A stretch of 64,000 nt of DNA. Source: Rohdeia mirabilis. GTDB taxonomy: Bacteria > Planctomycetota > UBA1135 > GCA-002686595. Position 1 is the first letter of the stretch; each line of letters begins with the position of its first letter. This document shows positions 42,284 through 50,825 of the stretch, one piece after another. Made by a program: the position numbers and the translations under genes. The stretch covers positions 2,294,001 to 2,358,000 of the forward strand of contig CP036290.1 in assembly GCA_007750655.1 (NCBI GenBank), written 5' to 3'. Under the pieces are notes generated by a model. That model worked only from the letters and a program-made list of their open reading frames with translations, was not told where the DNA came from and did not search any database.

Positions 42284-45088
42284 ATGCTTCTGAAACGACC
42301 CGATACGGACGGCACTGGCGTGTGGACTGGCCTGGTCCTTCTGGGCCTGGGAGTCGTGATCGGCGTCCTGCTCGCTCCGTTCGAGTGGATCGCGTCCGAC
42401 AGCGGGGGAGCGGTCCTCGAACCGACGGCGGAGGTCCGCCACCTCGAGGCCTTCCTCGTTCCGAACGAAGCTCCGCCGCCCGCGCCCGAGAACGGTCTCG
42501 ACACGCTCGACTTCGAACTGACGCCGGAGGCCGCCGCGCGCATCCAGGACGTGCGCGAGCGCGCGATGAGCCGCGGCATCATCGTCCAGTCCGACGACGA
42601 CACCGTCCCGATGCAGCTGGCCTTCGAGGGCAAGACCCTGAACGGGACCGTGCGCATCAAGGGCGACTGGACCGACCACGTCGACACCGACCAGTGGTCG
42701 CTGCGCGTCGAACTGAAGGACGGGAAGATCCTCGGGATGTCGACCTTCTCGATCCAGCACCCGAAGACTCGGGGCTGGTTGTGGGAGTGGTTCGTCCTGG
42801 CGGCCGCCCGCCGCGAGGGCCTGCTCGCACCGCGTTCGACCTTCGTCAACGTCGCGATCAACGGCAATCCGCTCGGCATCTACTACCTCGAGGAGCACTT
42901 CAGCAAGGAGCTGCTCGAGTCCCAAGGGCGACGCGAAGGGCCGATCGTGCTGTGGGACGAAGGCACGCGTTGGTCGACGCTGCTGCAGGCCCGCAACGTG
43001 CCGCCGAAGGGCGTCGAGCTGCCGGTTCCGCTGACCGCCTCGAGCGTGTGGAGCGTGGACCCCGCCTACGTCCGCGCGTTCAAGGAGAAGCGGCTGGACG
43101 GATCGGACGCGCTGGCGCGCTCGTTCTACAGCGCCGTCGAGAAGATGCGCGAGCTGCAGGCGCTGGCCGTGTCCGCGACGACGTCCCACGACGCGCTGCG
43201 CCGCCTCGAGGCACTCGATCGCGTGCAGGGCGAGTCGATCGACACGATCCTCGCCGTCGACCGACTCGCGGACATGCACGCCCTCGCGTCGTTGTTCCAG
43301 CTCCAGCACCCGCTGATCTGGCACAACATGCGCTTCTACCACGACCCCGTGCTGAACCGCCTCGAGCCGATCCTGTTCGACACGGACGCGGACCACCCGG
43401 GACCGCGCGACCCGGTCGTCATGCGCGAGTCCGCCCTGATGCGCGAGTTCGGGCGCAGCCGCACCTACTACGACGGCGTGTTCGAACGCCTCGGCCACTA
43501 CTGCCGCCCGGAGTACGTCAACGAGTTGATGGCCGACCTGGGCGAGGAGATGGCGGTCTACGAGGCGGCACTCGAGGCGCACTACGGGCTGGCGGGTCAG
43601 AACACGCCTGCCGCCATGGTGCAGCGGCTGCGGACCCAGGCGGGTTTCCTGCGCACCGTCCTGTACCCGGTCGACCCGATCAACTTCCACGCCTCCTACG
43701 CCTTCGCCGAAGGCAGCAGCGGCGGGGGTGGCGAGGACGGAACGGGCGTCGTCGCGGGTGACATCTTCGTCGACGCCTGGTCGACCACGCGCACCCCGGT
43801 CGTTGTCGAGGGCTTCGAGTTCAGCAACGGACTGCGGCTGTCGGCCAGCGGCTACCTGGCGAGCGACCCCGACGCCGTGCGCGTGCTCGCGGCCGGCGGC
43901 GTGGTCCTGCCGCCCGACGGACGCACGGTGCGCTTCCGTTTCCCGATGAACGAGCGCCTGGCGAACCTCGAGAACGTCCAACAGGTGCTGGCCGCCGCGC
44001 GCGCCCAGGGGGCGGCGCGCGACACGCTCGACCTCGACGTCGACGCCCTGTTCCGCCCGCTCGCCGCGACCGCGGTGCAGAGCGAGGCCCTGCGCATGCG
44101 CCGCGTCGACCCGAACTGGGAGAGCGAGGACGGTCGACCGGATCCGCCGACCTTGGCCGAGGCGCTCGCCAAGCATGCGTGCCTCGAGTTCCGTCCGGCC
44201 TCGGGACAGCTGTTCCTGCGCCCCGGCAACTGGGACGTGGACGGCGACCTGATCGTGCCCTCGGGGTACACGCTGCACGCGTCGCCGAACGTGCGACTGC
44301 GCTTCGACGAGGACGCCGTCCTGTTGACCGACGCGCCGCTCGTGTTCGAGGGCGTGACGCTCGAGCCCAAGCCTGGTCTCGAGCGGTGGCGCGGAATCGC
44401 CGTCCTGGGGGCGAGCGGTCGTTCGACCTGGAAGTCCGTCGTCGTGCGCAAGACCGACGCCGTCGCTCGCGCGGGCTGGATCGTCACCGGTGGTATCACG
44501 TTCTACCACTCGCCCGTGACCATGCTCGACTGCGTCATCGACGGCACGCTGGCCGAGGACGGCACCAACATCTTCGGCTGCGACTTCCTGATGGAGCGCG
44601 TCACGTTCCGCGGATGCGTGTCCGACTCGTTCGACGGCGACTTCGTGACCGGCATCGTGCGCGACTGCCTGTTCACCGAAGGTCTGGCCGACGGCGTCGA
44701 CTTCAGCGGCAGCGACGTGACCGTCGAGAACTGCCGCTTCATCGACATGGGGGACAAGGGCGTCTCGGCCGGTGAGAACAGCATCGTGCGCGTCTACGGC
44801 GGCATCTGCGACCAGGTCTCGATCGGCATCGCGTCGAAGGACCGCTCGCGCGTGGACGCCCGCGACATGACGATCCGTGGAGCGCGCAACTACGCGCTGG
44901 CCGCCTTCGTGAAGAAGCCCGAGTTCGGCCCCACACAGATGGTCGTCGAGAACGTGACGATCGAGGGCTCCGGTTTGGGCGACCAGATCACGCAGACGGG
45001 CAGCACGCTCGTCATCGACGGCGTGGAGCAGCCGACGCAGGACTTGGACGTCAAGCAGCTGTACGAGGACAAGATCCTTGGCCAGTGA
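42284..45088 (+). CDS. CotH-kinase family protein with C-terminal right-handed beta-helix
   Basis: A 934-residue protein from ATG 42284 with one N-terminal membrane anchor (VWTGLVLLGLGVVIGVLLAPF, residues ~13-33), the rest outside. Residues ~70-470 form a CotH-type kinase domain: TVRIKGDWTDH, FSIQHPKTRGWLWEWFVLAAARREGLL, FVNVAINGNPLGIYYLEEHFSKELLE, the adenine/metal region LHALASLFQLQHPLIWHNMRFYHDP and EPILFDTDADHPG. Residues ~640-900 are parallel-beta-helix coils (GVTLEPKPGLERW, MLDCVIDG, MERVTFRGC, VRDCLFTEG, VENCRFIDMG). CotH relatives phosphorylate spore-coat proteins; here an envelope or extracellular target is likely. It overlaps the next gene by 11 bp. Confidence 0.9.
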   Translation: MLLKRPDTDGTGVWTGLVLLGLGVVIGVLLAPFEWIASDSGGAVLEPTAEVRHLEAFLVPNEAPPPAPENGLDTLDFELTPEAAARIQDVRERAMSRGIIVQSDDDTVPMQLAFEGKTLNGTVRIKGDWTDHVDTDQWSLRVELKDGKILGMSTFSIQHPKTRGWLWEWFVLAAARREGLLAPRSTFVNVAINGNPLGIYYLEEHFSKELLESQGRREGPIVLWDEGTRWSTLLQARNVPPKGVELPVPLTASSVWSVDPAYVRAFKEKRLDGSDALARSFYSAVEKMRELQALAVSATTSHDALRRLEALDRVQGESIDTILAVDRLADMHALASLFQLQHPLIWHNMRFYHDPVLNRLEPILFDTDADHPGPRDPVVMRESALMREFGRSRTYYDGVFERLGHYCRPEYVNELMADLGEEMAVYEAALEAHYGLAGQNTPAAMVQRLRTQAGFLRTVLYPVDPINFHASYAFAEGSSGGGGEDGTGVVAGDIFVDAWSTTRTPVVVEGFEFSNGLRLSASGYLASDPDAVRVLAAGGVVLPPDGRTVRFRFPMNERLANLENVQQVLAAARAQGAARDTLDLDVDALFRPLAATAVQSEALRMRRVDPNWESEDGRPDPPTLAEALAKHACLEFRPASGQLFLRPGNWDVDGDLIVPSGYTLHASPNVRLRFDEDAVLLTDAPLVFEGVTLEPKPGLERWRGIAVLGASGRSTWKSVVVRKTDAVARAGWIVTGGITFYHSPVTMLDCVIDGTLAEDGTNIFGCDFLMERVTFRGCVSDSFDGDFVTGIVRDCLFTEGLADGVDFSGSDVTVENCRFIDMGDKGVSAGENSIVRVYGGICDQVSIGIASKDRSRVDARDMTIRGARNYALAAFVKKPEFGPTQMVVENVTIEGSGLGDQITQTGSTLVIDGVEQPTQDLDVKQLYEDKILGQ

Positions 45089-45803
45089 CACCGGACACCG
45101 CGATCCGAACGCCCTGCGCTACGAGATCAAGATGGCGTGCCAGGAGTCCGCGTACCCGCGCGTGCTCGCGGCCATGCGGTTGCACCCCGCCGCCGTCCGG
45201 ACGCTCTACCCGCCGCGGCGCGTCCAGAGCGTCTACCTCGACACGCCCGACGGGAACGCGCTCGAGGAGAACCTGGCCGGCATCAGTCACCGCGAGAAGC
45301 TGCGCTTTCGCTGGTACGGCGACGGAGCGACGGGCGTGCGCGGCACGCTCGAGCGCAAGGTGCGCGAGAACCTCCTCGGCTGGAAGGACCTGGCGCGTAT
45401 CGACGCGGAGGTCGACGTCGAGGGCACGGATCGCCTGACGTTCATGCGGCATCTGATCGCGAACGTGCCCGCGGACTGGGCGGCCGACCTGCGCCAGGGC
45501 CTCGAGCCCGTGCAGTGGATCTCCTACACCCGCGACTACTTCACGACCGCCGACGGCACCGTGCGGATCACGGTGGACCGCGAGCTGCGGACCTGGGACC
45601 AACGCCTGCGCTGGCGCCTGTCCCGCGCCCAGTCGTCGTTCATCGACCGCATCCTCGTGATCGAGGCGAAGTGCGCGACCCAGCACTACGAGCGCGCGCG
45701 CGAGCTCCTGAACCACCTGCCGCTGTTCGTGGACCGCTGTTCGAAGTTCGTCCTGGCCTCGTCGGCCCCCGACGGACCGCACCCCTCGATCTTCCCCGAG
45801 TAG
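45078..45803 (+). CDS. VTC-domain protein, polyphosphate-polymerase-like
   Basis: A 241-residue protein starting at TTG 45078, inside the end of the CotH gene, so coupled translation is expected. The triphosphate-tunnel pattern of VTC domains is clear: LRYEIKMACQ at the start, REKLRFRWYGD, GTLERKVREN, DAEVDVE, ISYTRDYFTTADGTVRITVDRELRTW and ILVIEAKCA. These strands place the basic and acidic residues that line the tunnel and bind nucleotide and manganese. Yeast Vtc4 makes polyphosphate from ATP on the cytosolic face and extrudes it. This copy has no membrane segment and likely works on the DUF4956 protein. Alternative activity on another phosphorylated substrate is possible. Confidence 0.92.
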   Translation: MASDTGHRDPNALRYEIKMACQESAYPRVLAAMRLHPAAVRTLYPPRRVQSVYLDTPDGNALEENLAGISHREKLRFRWYGDGATGVRGTLERKVRENLLGWKDLARIDAEVDVEGTDRLTFMRHLIANVPADWAADLRQGLEPVQWISYTRDYFTTADGTVRITVDRELRTWDQRLRWRLSRAQSSFIDRILVIEAKCATQHYERARELLNHLPLFVDRCSKFVLASSAPDGPHPSIFPE

Positions 45804-45811
45804 AGGTCTCC

Positions 45812-46933
45812 GTGCGTTCGATCGTTCCTCTCGCGCTCGTGCTCCTGCTGTTGGCCATCGGCCTGCGGACCGCGGTGGTGTTCGAGTCCTCGTCCGGATC
45901 CCAGCGCGGTGGTGCGCGGGCCACCAACGTGCTCGTCACGAGTCGCGGCCACATGCTGCCGGCCGCCGCGCTCCAGGGCGGCGACGAGTCGGTCCTCGAC
46001 ACGATCGCGGTCGGCGACCTTCTCCTGACCCAACGCGGCGAGACCTCGGGCCTGCGCACGGTGATGCTGCGACCCGACCTCGAGCTCGAGTTCTTCCTGA
46101 ACTTCGACCTGGCGCGCGACCCGCAGGGCATCGTCAAGATCGCCGACTCCGCTTCGATCGCGCCCGAAGGTTCGGTCCTCGTCCTGGCGGTGCAGGGCGA
46201 TGTGCGGCCCGCGTCCGGCGACAGCACCGTGTTCGACGAGACCGTCCGCACGCTCGGCGCGCGCGTCTCGCCCTTCCGTGCCGAGCGCGCGAGCTGGGCC
46301 CTGGTGTCGCTGCGCCGCGCCGACGGCTGGCACGCGTTGGCCGAGGCCTACTCCGAGACCCAGGGCATCGACCTGACGACGACGGTGCTCGCGAACCCGC
46401 TCGAGCGCGGTCGCGAGGCGCTCGGTGAACTGGTTCACGTGCGCGGTGAAGGTCCCCTCGTGCTCGATCTCGCCGGCGTCCTCGGGTGGGCCGAGTCCGA
46501 CCAAGGGACCCAGGGCTTCGACCGCTGGGCGAGGCTCCAGCAGCAGACCAAGTCCTCGATCCGACTGCGCCGGGGCCACACCTCGTCCGAGGGGGACGGG
46601 GCGGTGGGGTCGGTGCGCTTCCCGAACGTCCGGCTGGGCGCGGCGCCGAGCTTCTCGGTCGCGCTGGGCGTGCCCTCGTACCACGCCGAGGGCTACGCGG
46701 GCGCGCTGTGCGAGCTGGTGGTCGACGGCGAGGTCGTGGGGCATCGCTACCTCAACGAGCCGGAGGTCTGGCATCCTTGGGTGCAGGACCTCGCGGACTT
46801 CGCCCATCGCACGGTGGACGTCGAGCTGCGCGTCCGGCCCATCGAGAGGGACGACGAGGACGTGACGGGTGCCGCCCGCGTGGCCTGGATCCTCTGGGGA
46901 GAGCCCGTGCTGACCTGGACCCAAGACTCCTGA
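45812..46933 (+). CDS. Exported protein with ILEI/PANDER-like domain
   Basis: A 373-residue protein from GTG 45812, 9 bp after the VTC gene. An N-terminal signal/anchor (SIVPLALVLLLLAIGLRTAVVF) is followed by SRGHMLPAAALQGGDESVLDT and LRPDLELEFFLNFDLARDPQG, then EGSVLVLAVQGDVRPASGDSTVFDETVRTLGARV and RASWALVSLRRADGWHALAE, a layout like the ILEI/FAM3 (PANDER) domain. The C-terminal ~150 residues are strand-rich with DLAGVLGWAESDQGTQGF. ILEI domains are found in secreted eukaryotic proteins and in bacterial cell-surface glycan enzymes; the assignment is by eye. Its last base is shared with the next start codon (TGATG). Confidence 0.7.
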   Translation: MRSIVPLALVLLLLAIGLRTAVVFESSSGSQRGGARATNVLVTSRGHMLPAAALQGGDESVLDTIAVGDLLLTQRGETSGLRTVMLRPDLELEFFLNFDLARDPQGIVKIADSASIAPEGSVLVLAVQGDVRPASGDSTVFDETVRTLGARVSPFRAERASWALVSLRRADGWHALAEAYSETQGIDLTTTVLANPLERGREALGELVHVRGEGPLVLDLAGVLGWAESDQGTQGFDRWARLQQQTKSSIRLRRGHTSSEGDGAVGSVRFPNVRLGAAPSFSVALGVPSYHAEGYAGALCELVVDGEVVGHRYLNEPEVWHPWVQDLADFAHRTVDVELRVRPIERDDEDVTGAARVAWILWGEPVLTWTQDS

Positions 46934-47973
46934 TGCGCAGAACACTCGCCGTCGTCGCCTGCCTCCTCGCCGCGGGATCGACGTTCGTTCGAACCTGGCC
47001 GAGCGCCTCGGCGCCGATCGAGGCACCCGCGAGCGCACTCCCGCGCGCCGCCCAGGACCTGCCCGAGCCGGTCGAGGTGACCGAGCCCGCGGACCTCGCC
47101 GCGCACGCGCTCAACGGTCGCGCGCTGCCGCCGCTCGAGGGCGACGGGGCGTACAGCTTCCTCGTCGGTGGCCACCTGTACGGGAGCCCCAAGAACACCG
47201 CGTCGATCTACCCGTCCGCGTCGCTGCTCGGAAGTCTCGACCGGCTCGAGGAGTCCGGTGCCGCGTTCTTCATGGGCCTCGGCGACATCGTCCGCTACCT
47301 GACGCCCAAGCACCTGTACGGCCTGCGCACGGGCTTCGTCGACGCCCTCGACATGCCGCTCTTCAACGCGGTCGGCAACCACGACGTGGCGGTGCGCGAC
47401 GTGTGGCTGCGCGAGTACCCGCACCCGACCGCGGGCTTCCTCGAGTACGGACCCGTGCTGCACCTCGTGCTCGACACCGAGGCCGACAGCGGTCGCATCG
47501 CGGGGCGCCAGCTCGAGTGGTTCACGACGATGCTCGAGCACGCGCGCACCACCGAGTCGGTCCGCACCGTCGTGATCCACAGCCACAAGCTCGTGTGGGC
47601 GGACGCCCGCGAGGAGTTCGAGATCGTCGCGCGCTTCGTGAACGCGCGCCGCGGCTACGTGGAGGACGACGGGTTCGTGCGCGAAGTGCTCCCGTCCGTG
47701 CGCGCGCTCGCCGCCCACAAGCCGGTGGTCTGGATGTCCGGCGACATCGGCATCGAAGGCCGCCTGCCGCTCTTCTTCCACCGCGAGACGGACGTGGACC
47801 TGAGCTACGTGGCCGTGGGGATCGGCGACACGGGCGACGATGCACTGCTCCAGGTGTTCGTGGCGCCGGACGGGGCCCTTGCCTTCGGCGTCGTGCGCCT
47901 CGACGGCGCGCCGTCGGTGCCGCTCGAGACCTTCGGACTCGAGTACTGGAAGCAGAATCTCCCCAGGCGCTGA
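46933..47973 (+). CDS. Exported calcineurin-like metallophosphoesterase-type protein
   Basis: A 346-residue protein from ATG 46933, overlapping the previous stop (TGATG). A signal peptide (LAVVACLLAAGSTFV) is followed by a phosphoesterase layout: SFLVGGHLYGSP in place of the usual first D-x-H, MGLGDIVRYLTPKH (GD motif), FNAVGNHDVAVRD (GNHD motif), RTVVIHSHKLVWADAREEFE and the later VVWMSGDIGIEG. The first metal-binding D-x-H pair is altered to GGH, so the metal site may be reduced or changed. As the last gene of the DUF4956-CotH-VTC unit it could remove phosphate from cluster products, or act as a sensor. That is inference from position. Confidence 0.8.
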   Translation: MRRTLAVVACLLAAGSTFVRTWPSASAPIEAPASALPRAAQDLPEPVEVTEPADLAAHALNGRALPPLEGDGAYSFLVGGHLYGSPKNTASIYPSASLLGSLDRLEESGAAFFMGLGDIVRYLTPKHLYGLRTGFVDALDMPLFNAVGNHDVAVRDVWLREYPHPTAGFLEYGPVLHLVLDTEADSGRIAGRQLEWFTTMLEHARTTESVRTVVIHSHKLVWADAREEFEIVARFVNARRGYVEDDGFVREVLPSVRALAAHKPVVWMSGDIGIEGRLPLFFHRETDVDLSYVAVGIGDTGDDALLQVFVAPDGALAFGVVRLDGAPSVPLETFGLEYWKQNLPRR

Positions 47974-48335
47974 GCGTCGGTTCGAGGCCGCCGGCCAGTG
48001 CCTGGGCGTCCTGATGGGGGTGGGGGCGGCGCCGGCGGGAGGCTCCGCGCGCCCGTGGGGGTCCCGAGTCCGCGGTCGAGTCCCGTTGCACCTCACCAGC
48101 CGCGCGTGTTTCCTCGATGTTGTGTTCGTGCGCGCGGGTCGACCTGTGTTACGGTCCCAGGTTCGCGCGGGGGATGACGAAGTCTCTCGGGGCGCAGCGC
48201 TGGTGATCCCCAGCGCTCGGGCGCACCCGGTCGGTCCTTCTTCCTAGTCTTCCGCTTCACCGCTGCCGGTCGTCCACGAGGGCGTCGCGGCAGCCGAAAC
48301 GAGTGATGCCGGCACCGCCGGCAGTGGGAAGACTG
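47974..48335. other. Intergenic region upstream of the helicase
   Basis: 362 bp without a recognised gene. A perfect stem AGCGCTGG (48196-48203) / CCAGCGCT (48210-48217) with a six-base loop lies 120 bp before the helicase start. Long structured leaders are common before cold-inducible DEAD-box genes, so it may be part of the mRNA leader; alternatively it ends the upstream operon. Confidence 0.5.
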
Positions 48336-50741
48336 ATGGAACGCCAAGAGAACTCGCCTGCGGGCGAGCGCGCACCCGTGCGCACCCAGAACGATTCGCC
48401 CCAGCGTGACTGGAACGCCTCCGATGCTGCCGTCGACACGGCGTCGCTCGAGGACGAGTTGGACGCCGTGGAGATGGACGCGGCCGAGATGGACGCGGCC
48501 CCGGTCGAGCTCGAAGTGAGCCCCTCCGCTGCGGTCGTCGCCGAGCCGGTCGCCGAAGCGCTCGGTGAAGCCGCCGACGCGAACGAGATCGACGCGCTGC
48601 TGCTCGACGAGGACGAGCCCAGCTTCGAGCTGCGTTCGAGCGCCGGCACCGACGTCGTTGCCGAGGTCGCATCCGAGGCGCCGGTGGGAGCCGACGTCGA
48701 AGTCGAATCAGCCGACGCCCCCGAGCCCGTCGCCGAAACGGCAGCCGCGCCCGAAGCCGAGCCCGAGCCCGAGCGCACCGGCCCCTTCGCCCGCGTGCCG
48801 AAGGTCCTGGTCGGCGCCCTCGAAGGCCGTGGTTTCGACTCCCTGACCCTCGTGCAGGAAGCGGTGCTCGCGCCGGAAGCCGTCGGTCGCGACCTGAAGA
48901 TCTCGTCCCAGACCGGGTCGGGCAAGACGGTCGCCCTCGGCATGGTGATCACCCAGTCGCTGCTGACGCCCCGCACCGACGACGGCCGCGGACCCGACGC
49001 GCTGATCATCGTTCCGACGCGCGAACTCGCCCAGCAGGTGCGCGAAGAGCTCCACTGGCTGTTCGCGAACATCGACGGAGCCCACGTGCTCGTCGTCACG
49101 GGCGGCACGCCGGTCCACGCCGACCGCACGCGCCTCAAGCGCGGCGCGCGCATCCTCGTCGGGACGCCGGGCCGACTGCTCGACCACGTCTCGAGCGGTG
49201 TGCTCGACCTGTCGGCCGTGCGCGAACTCGTGCTCGACGAAGCGGACCAGATGCTCGACATGGGCTTCCGCGAGGAACTCGAGGGCATCCTCGACGGCAC
49301 GCCCTCGGACCGCCGCACGCACATGGTCTCGGCCACGTTCCCCGACGGCATCCGCCGACTGGCCGAGCGCTACCAACGCGACGCGCTCGAGCTGGAGGGC
49401 ACGCGCCTCGGCGAGGCCAACGCCAACATCGAGCACCAGGGCCACCTGGTGCGCGGAGAGGATCGCTACAACGCGCTCGTGAACCTCCTGCTGCTCGGCG
49501 GCGAGCAGCGCAGCCTGGTCTTCGTCGAGCGTCGCGCCGAGGCTCTCGAACTGGCCGAACTGCTCGAGGGCGACGGCTTCTCGGCCCTGCCGCTCTCGGG
49601 CGAGCTGGCCCAGAGCCAGCGCGAACGCACCCTCGGTGCCTTCCGCGACGGTCGCGCGAACGTGCTGGTGGCGACCGACGTCGCCGCGCGCGGTCTCGAC
49701 GTGCCCGAGGTCGCGCTCGTGGTCCACATGGCGCCGCCGATCGACGGCCAGATCTACACGCACCGCTCGGGCCGCACGGGCCGCGCTGGACTCTCCGGTC
49801 GCAGCGTGCTCTTCGCGCACCCGAGCCGCCGCCGCAAGGTCGCGCGCATCCTGGGCGACGCGGGCGTCGACCTGACCTGGCTGCCGATTCCCGGTGCCGC
49901 CGAGGTGCGCAAGGTGGTCCAGGCCCGCGAGACCGAGGCCCTGAAGGCGCGCATCGCCGAGTCGCTGACCGCCGAGCCCGACGCCGGGCGCCTCGAGGCC
50001 GCCGACGCCCTGCTCGCCGAGCACGACGCGCGTACGCTCGTCGCCGCGTTGCTCGCGCGCCTCGAGCCCTCGGGCCGCGCCGCCGCGCGCGACGTCGAGG
50101 TCATGCGTCCTGTGGACGATCGCCGCGCCGACGGCACGCGCCAGCGCAACACCTGGCGCGAGGATCGCAGCTCGAACCAGGGCGAGCGCTACGGGAACGA
50201 CCGCGGCGGTTCCCACGGATCTCGCTCGGACGGCCCGCGCCACAGCGGTGGTGAGCGTCGGCCGCGCGTGTCCGACATGGGCACCGTGCGGTTCTTCATG
50301 AACTACGGCAACAACCAGGGCGCGACGCCCGGCCGCCTCCTGGCGATCGCCTGCCGCCGTGGCGACGTGACCGGGTCCGACATCGGTTCCATCGCGATCC
50401 ACCCCAACGCGAGCACGTTCGACGTCAACGCCGACGTGGCCGCGCGCTTCGAGGAACAGGCCGGGCGCCGCGACCCGCGCGACCCGCGCATCATGATCCG
50501 GCGCGACCGCGACGGTGGCCCGGCCGCGAGCGGCGACCGCGGCGATCGTCCCGCGCGCGGTGGCTTCGTCCCCGACCGCGGGCGCGACTTCGGTCCGGGC
50601 CAGGGCCGCAGCAACAGCGGCTACCAGCGCCGTGACAACGACGGCCGCGGCCAGCGCCCGGGCGGCTCGCAGGGCGGCTACTCCGGACGTCCGAACGGTG
50701 GCTACCGCGGCCGCGAGGACGACCGCCGTCCGCGCTACTAG
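48336..50741 (+). CDS. DEAD-box ATP-dependent RNA helicase with DbpA-type RNA-binding domain
   Basis: An 801-residue protein from ATG 48336; GTG 48303 and ATG 48306 upstream are alternatives. The first ~145 residues are a highly acidic, alanine-rich extension. The core follows: SQTGSGKT, PTRELAQQ, GTPGRLLD, LDEADQML, VSATFP, LVFVERR, VATDVAARGLDVP and YTHRSGRTGRAG. Near the end DMGTVRFFMNYGNNQGATPGRLLAIACRRGDVTGSDIGSIAIHPNAS is a DbpA-type RNA-binding domain, then a Gly/Arg/Ser-rich tail with several RGG/GYRG elements. Members remodel ribosomal or structured RNA, often at low temperature. All catalytic motifs are intact. Confidence 0.95.
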   Translation: MERQENSPAGERAPVRTQNDSPQRDWNASDAAVDTASLEDELDAVEMDAAEMDAAPVELEVSPSAAVVAEPVAEALGEAADANEIDALLLDEDEPSFELRSSAGTDVVAEVASEAPVGADVEVESADAPEPVAETAAAPEAEPEPERTGPFARVPKVLVGALEGRGFDSLTLVQEAVLAPEAVGRDLKISSQTGSGKTVALGMVITQSLLTPRTDDGRGPDALIIVPTRELAQQVREELHWLFANIDGAHVLVVTGGTPVHADRTRLKRGARILVGTPGRLLDHVSSGVLDLSAVRELVLDEADQMLDMGFREELEGILDGTPSDRRTHMVSATFPDGIRRLAERYQRDALELEGTRLGEANANIEHQGHLVRGEDRYNALVNLLLLGGEQRSLVFVERRAEALELAELLEGDGFSALPLSGELAQSQRERTLGAFRDGRANVLVATDVAARGLDVPEVALVVHMAPPIDGQIYTHRSGRTGRAGLSGRSVLFAHPSRRRKVARILGDAGVDLTWLPIPGAAEVRKVVQARETEALKARIAESLTAEPDAGRLEAADALLAEHDARTLVAALLARLEPSGRAAARDVEVMRPVDDRRADGTRQRNTWREDRSSNQGERYGNDRGGSHGSRSDGPRHSGGERRPRVSDMGTVRFFMNYGNNQGATPGRLLAIACRRGDVTGSDIGSIAIHPNASTFDVNADVAARFEEQAGRRDPRDPRIMIRRDRDGGPAASGDRGDRPARGGFVPDRGRDFGPGQGRSNSGYQRRDNDGRGQRPGGSQGGYSGRPNGGYRGREDDRRPRY

Positions 50742-50768
50742 GTCGCAGGTCCGACCGTGATCGCGCGC

Positions 50769-50810
50769 CGCGCGGTGCTCCTCGTCCATTCGGACGAAGG
50801 GCGCCGCGCG
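50769..50810. terminator. Hairpin between convergent helicase and channel genes
   Basis: Arms CGCGCGGTGC (50769-50778) and GCGCCGCGCG (50801-50810) pair with one G-T wobble, and the middle holds a smaller stem CGTCC/GGACG. It lies 28 bp after the helicase stop and 16 bp before the end of the minus-strand channel gene. Confidence 0.7.
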
Positions 50811-50825
50811 GTTCGCGTTCCAGGC

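Noticed and set aside
48120..48152. A promoter TTGTGT / TGTTAC before the helicase
   Set aside because: The spacing is 21 bp and the elements are weak; it cannot be distinguished from chance.
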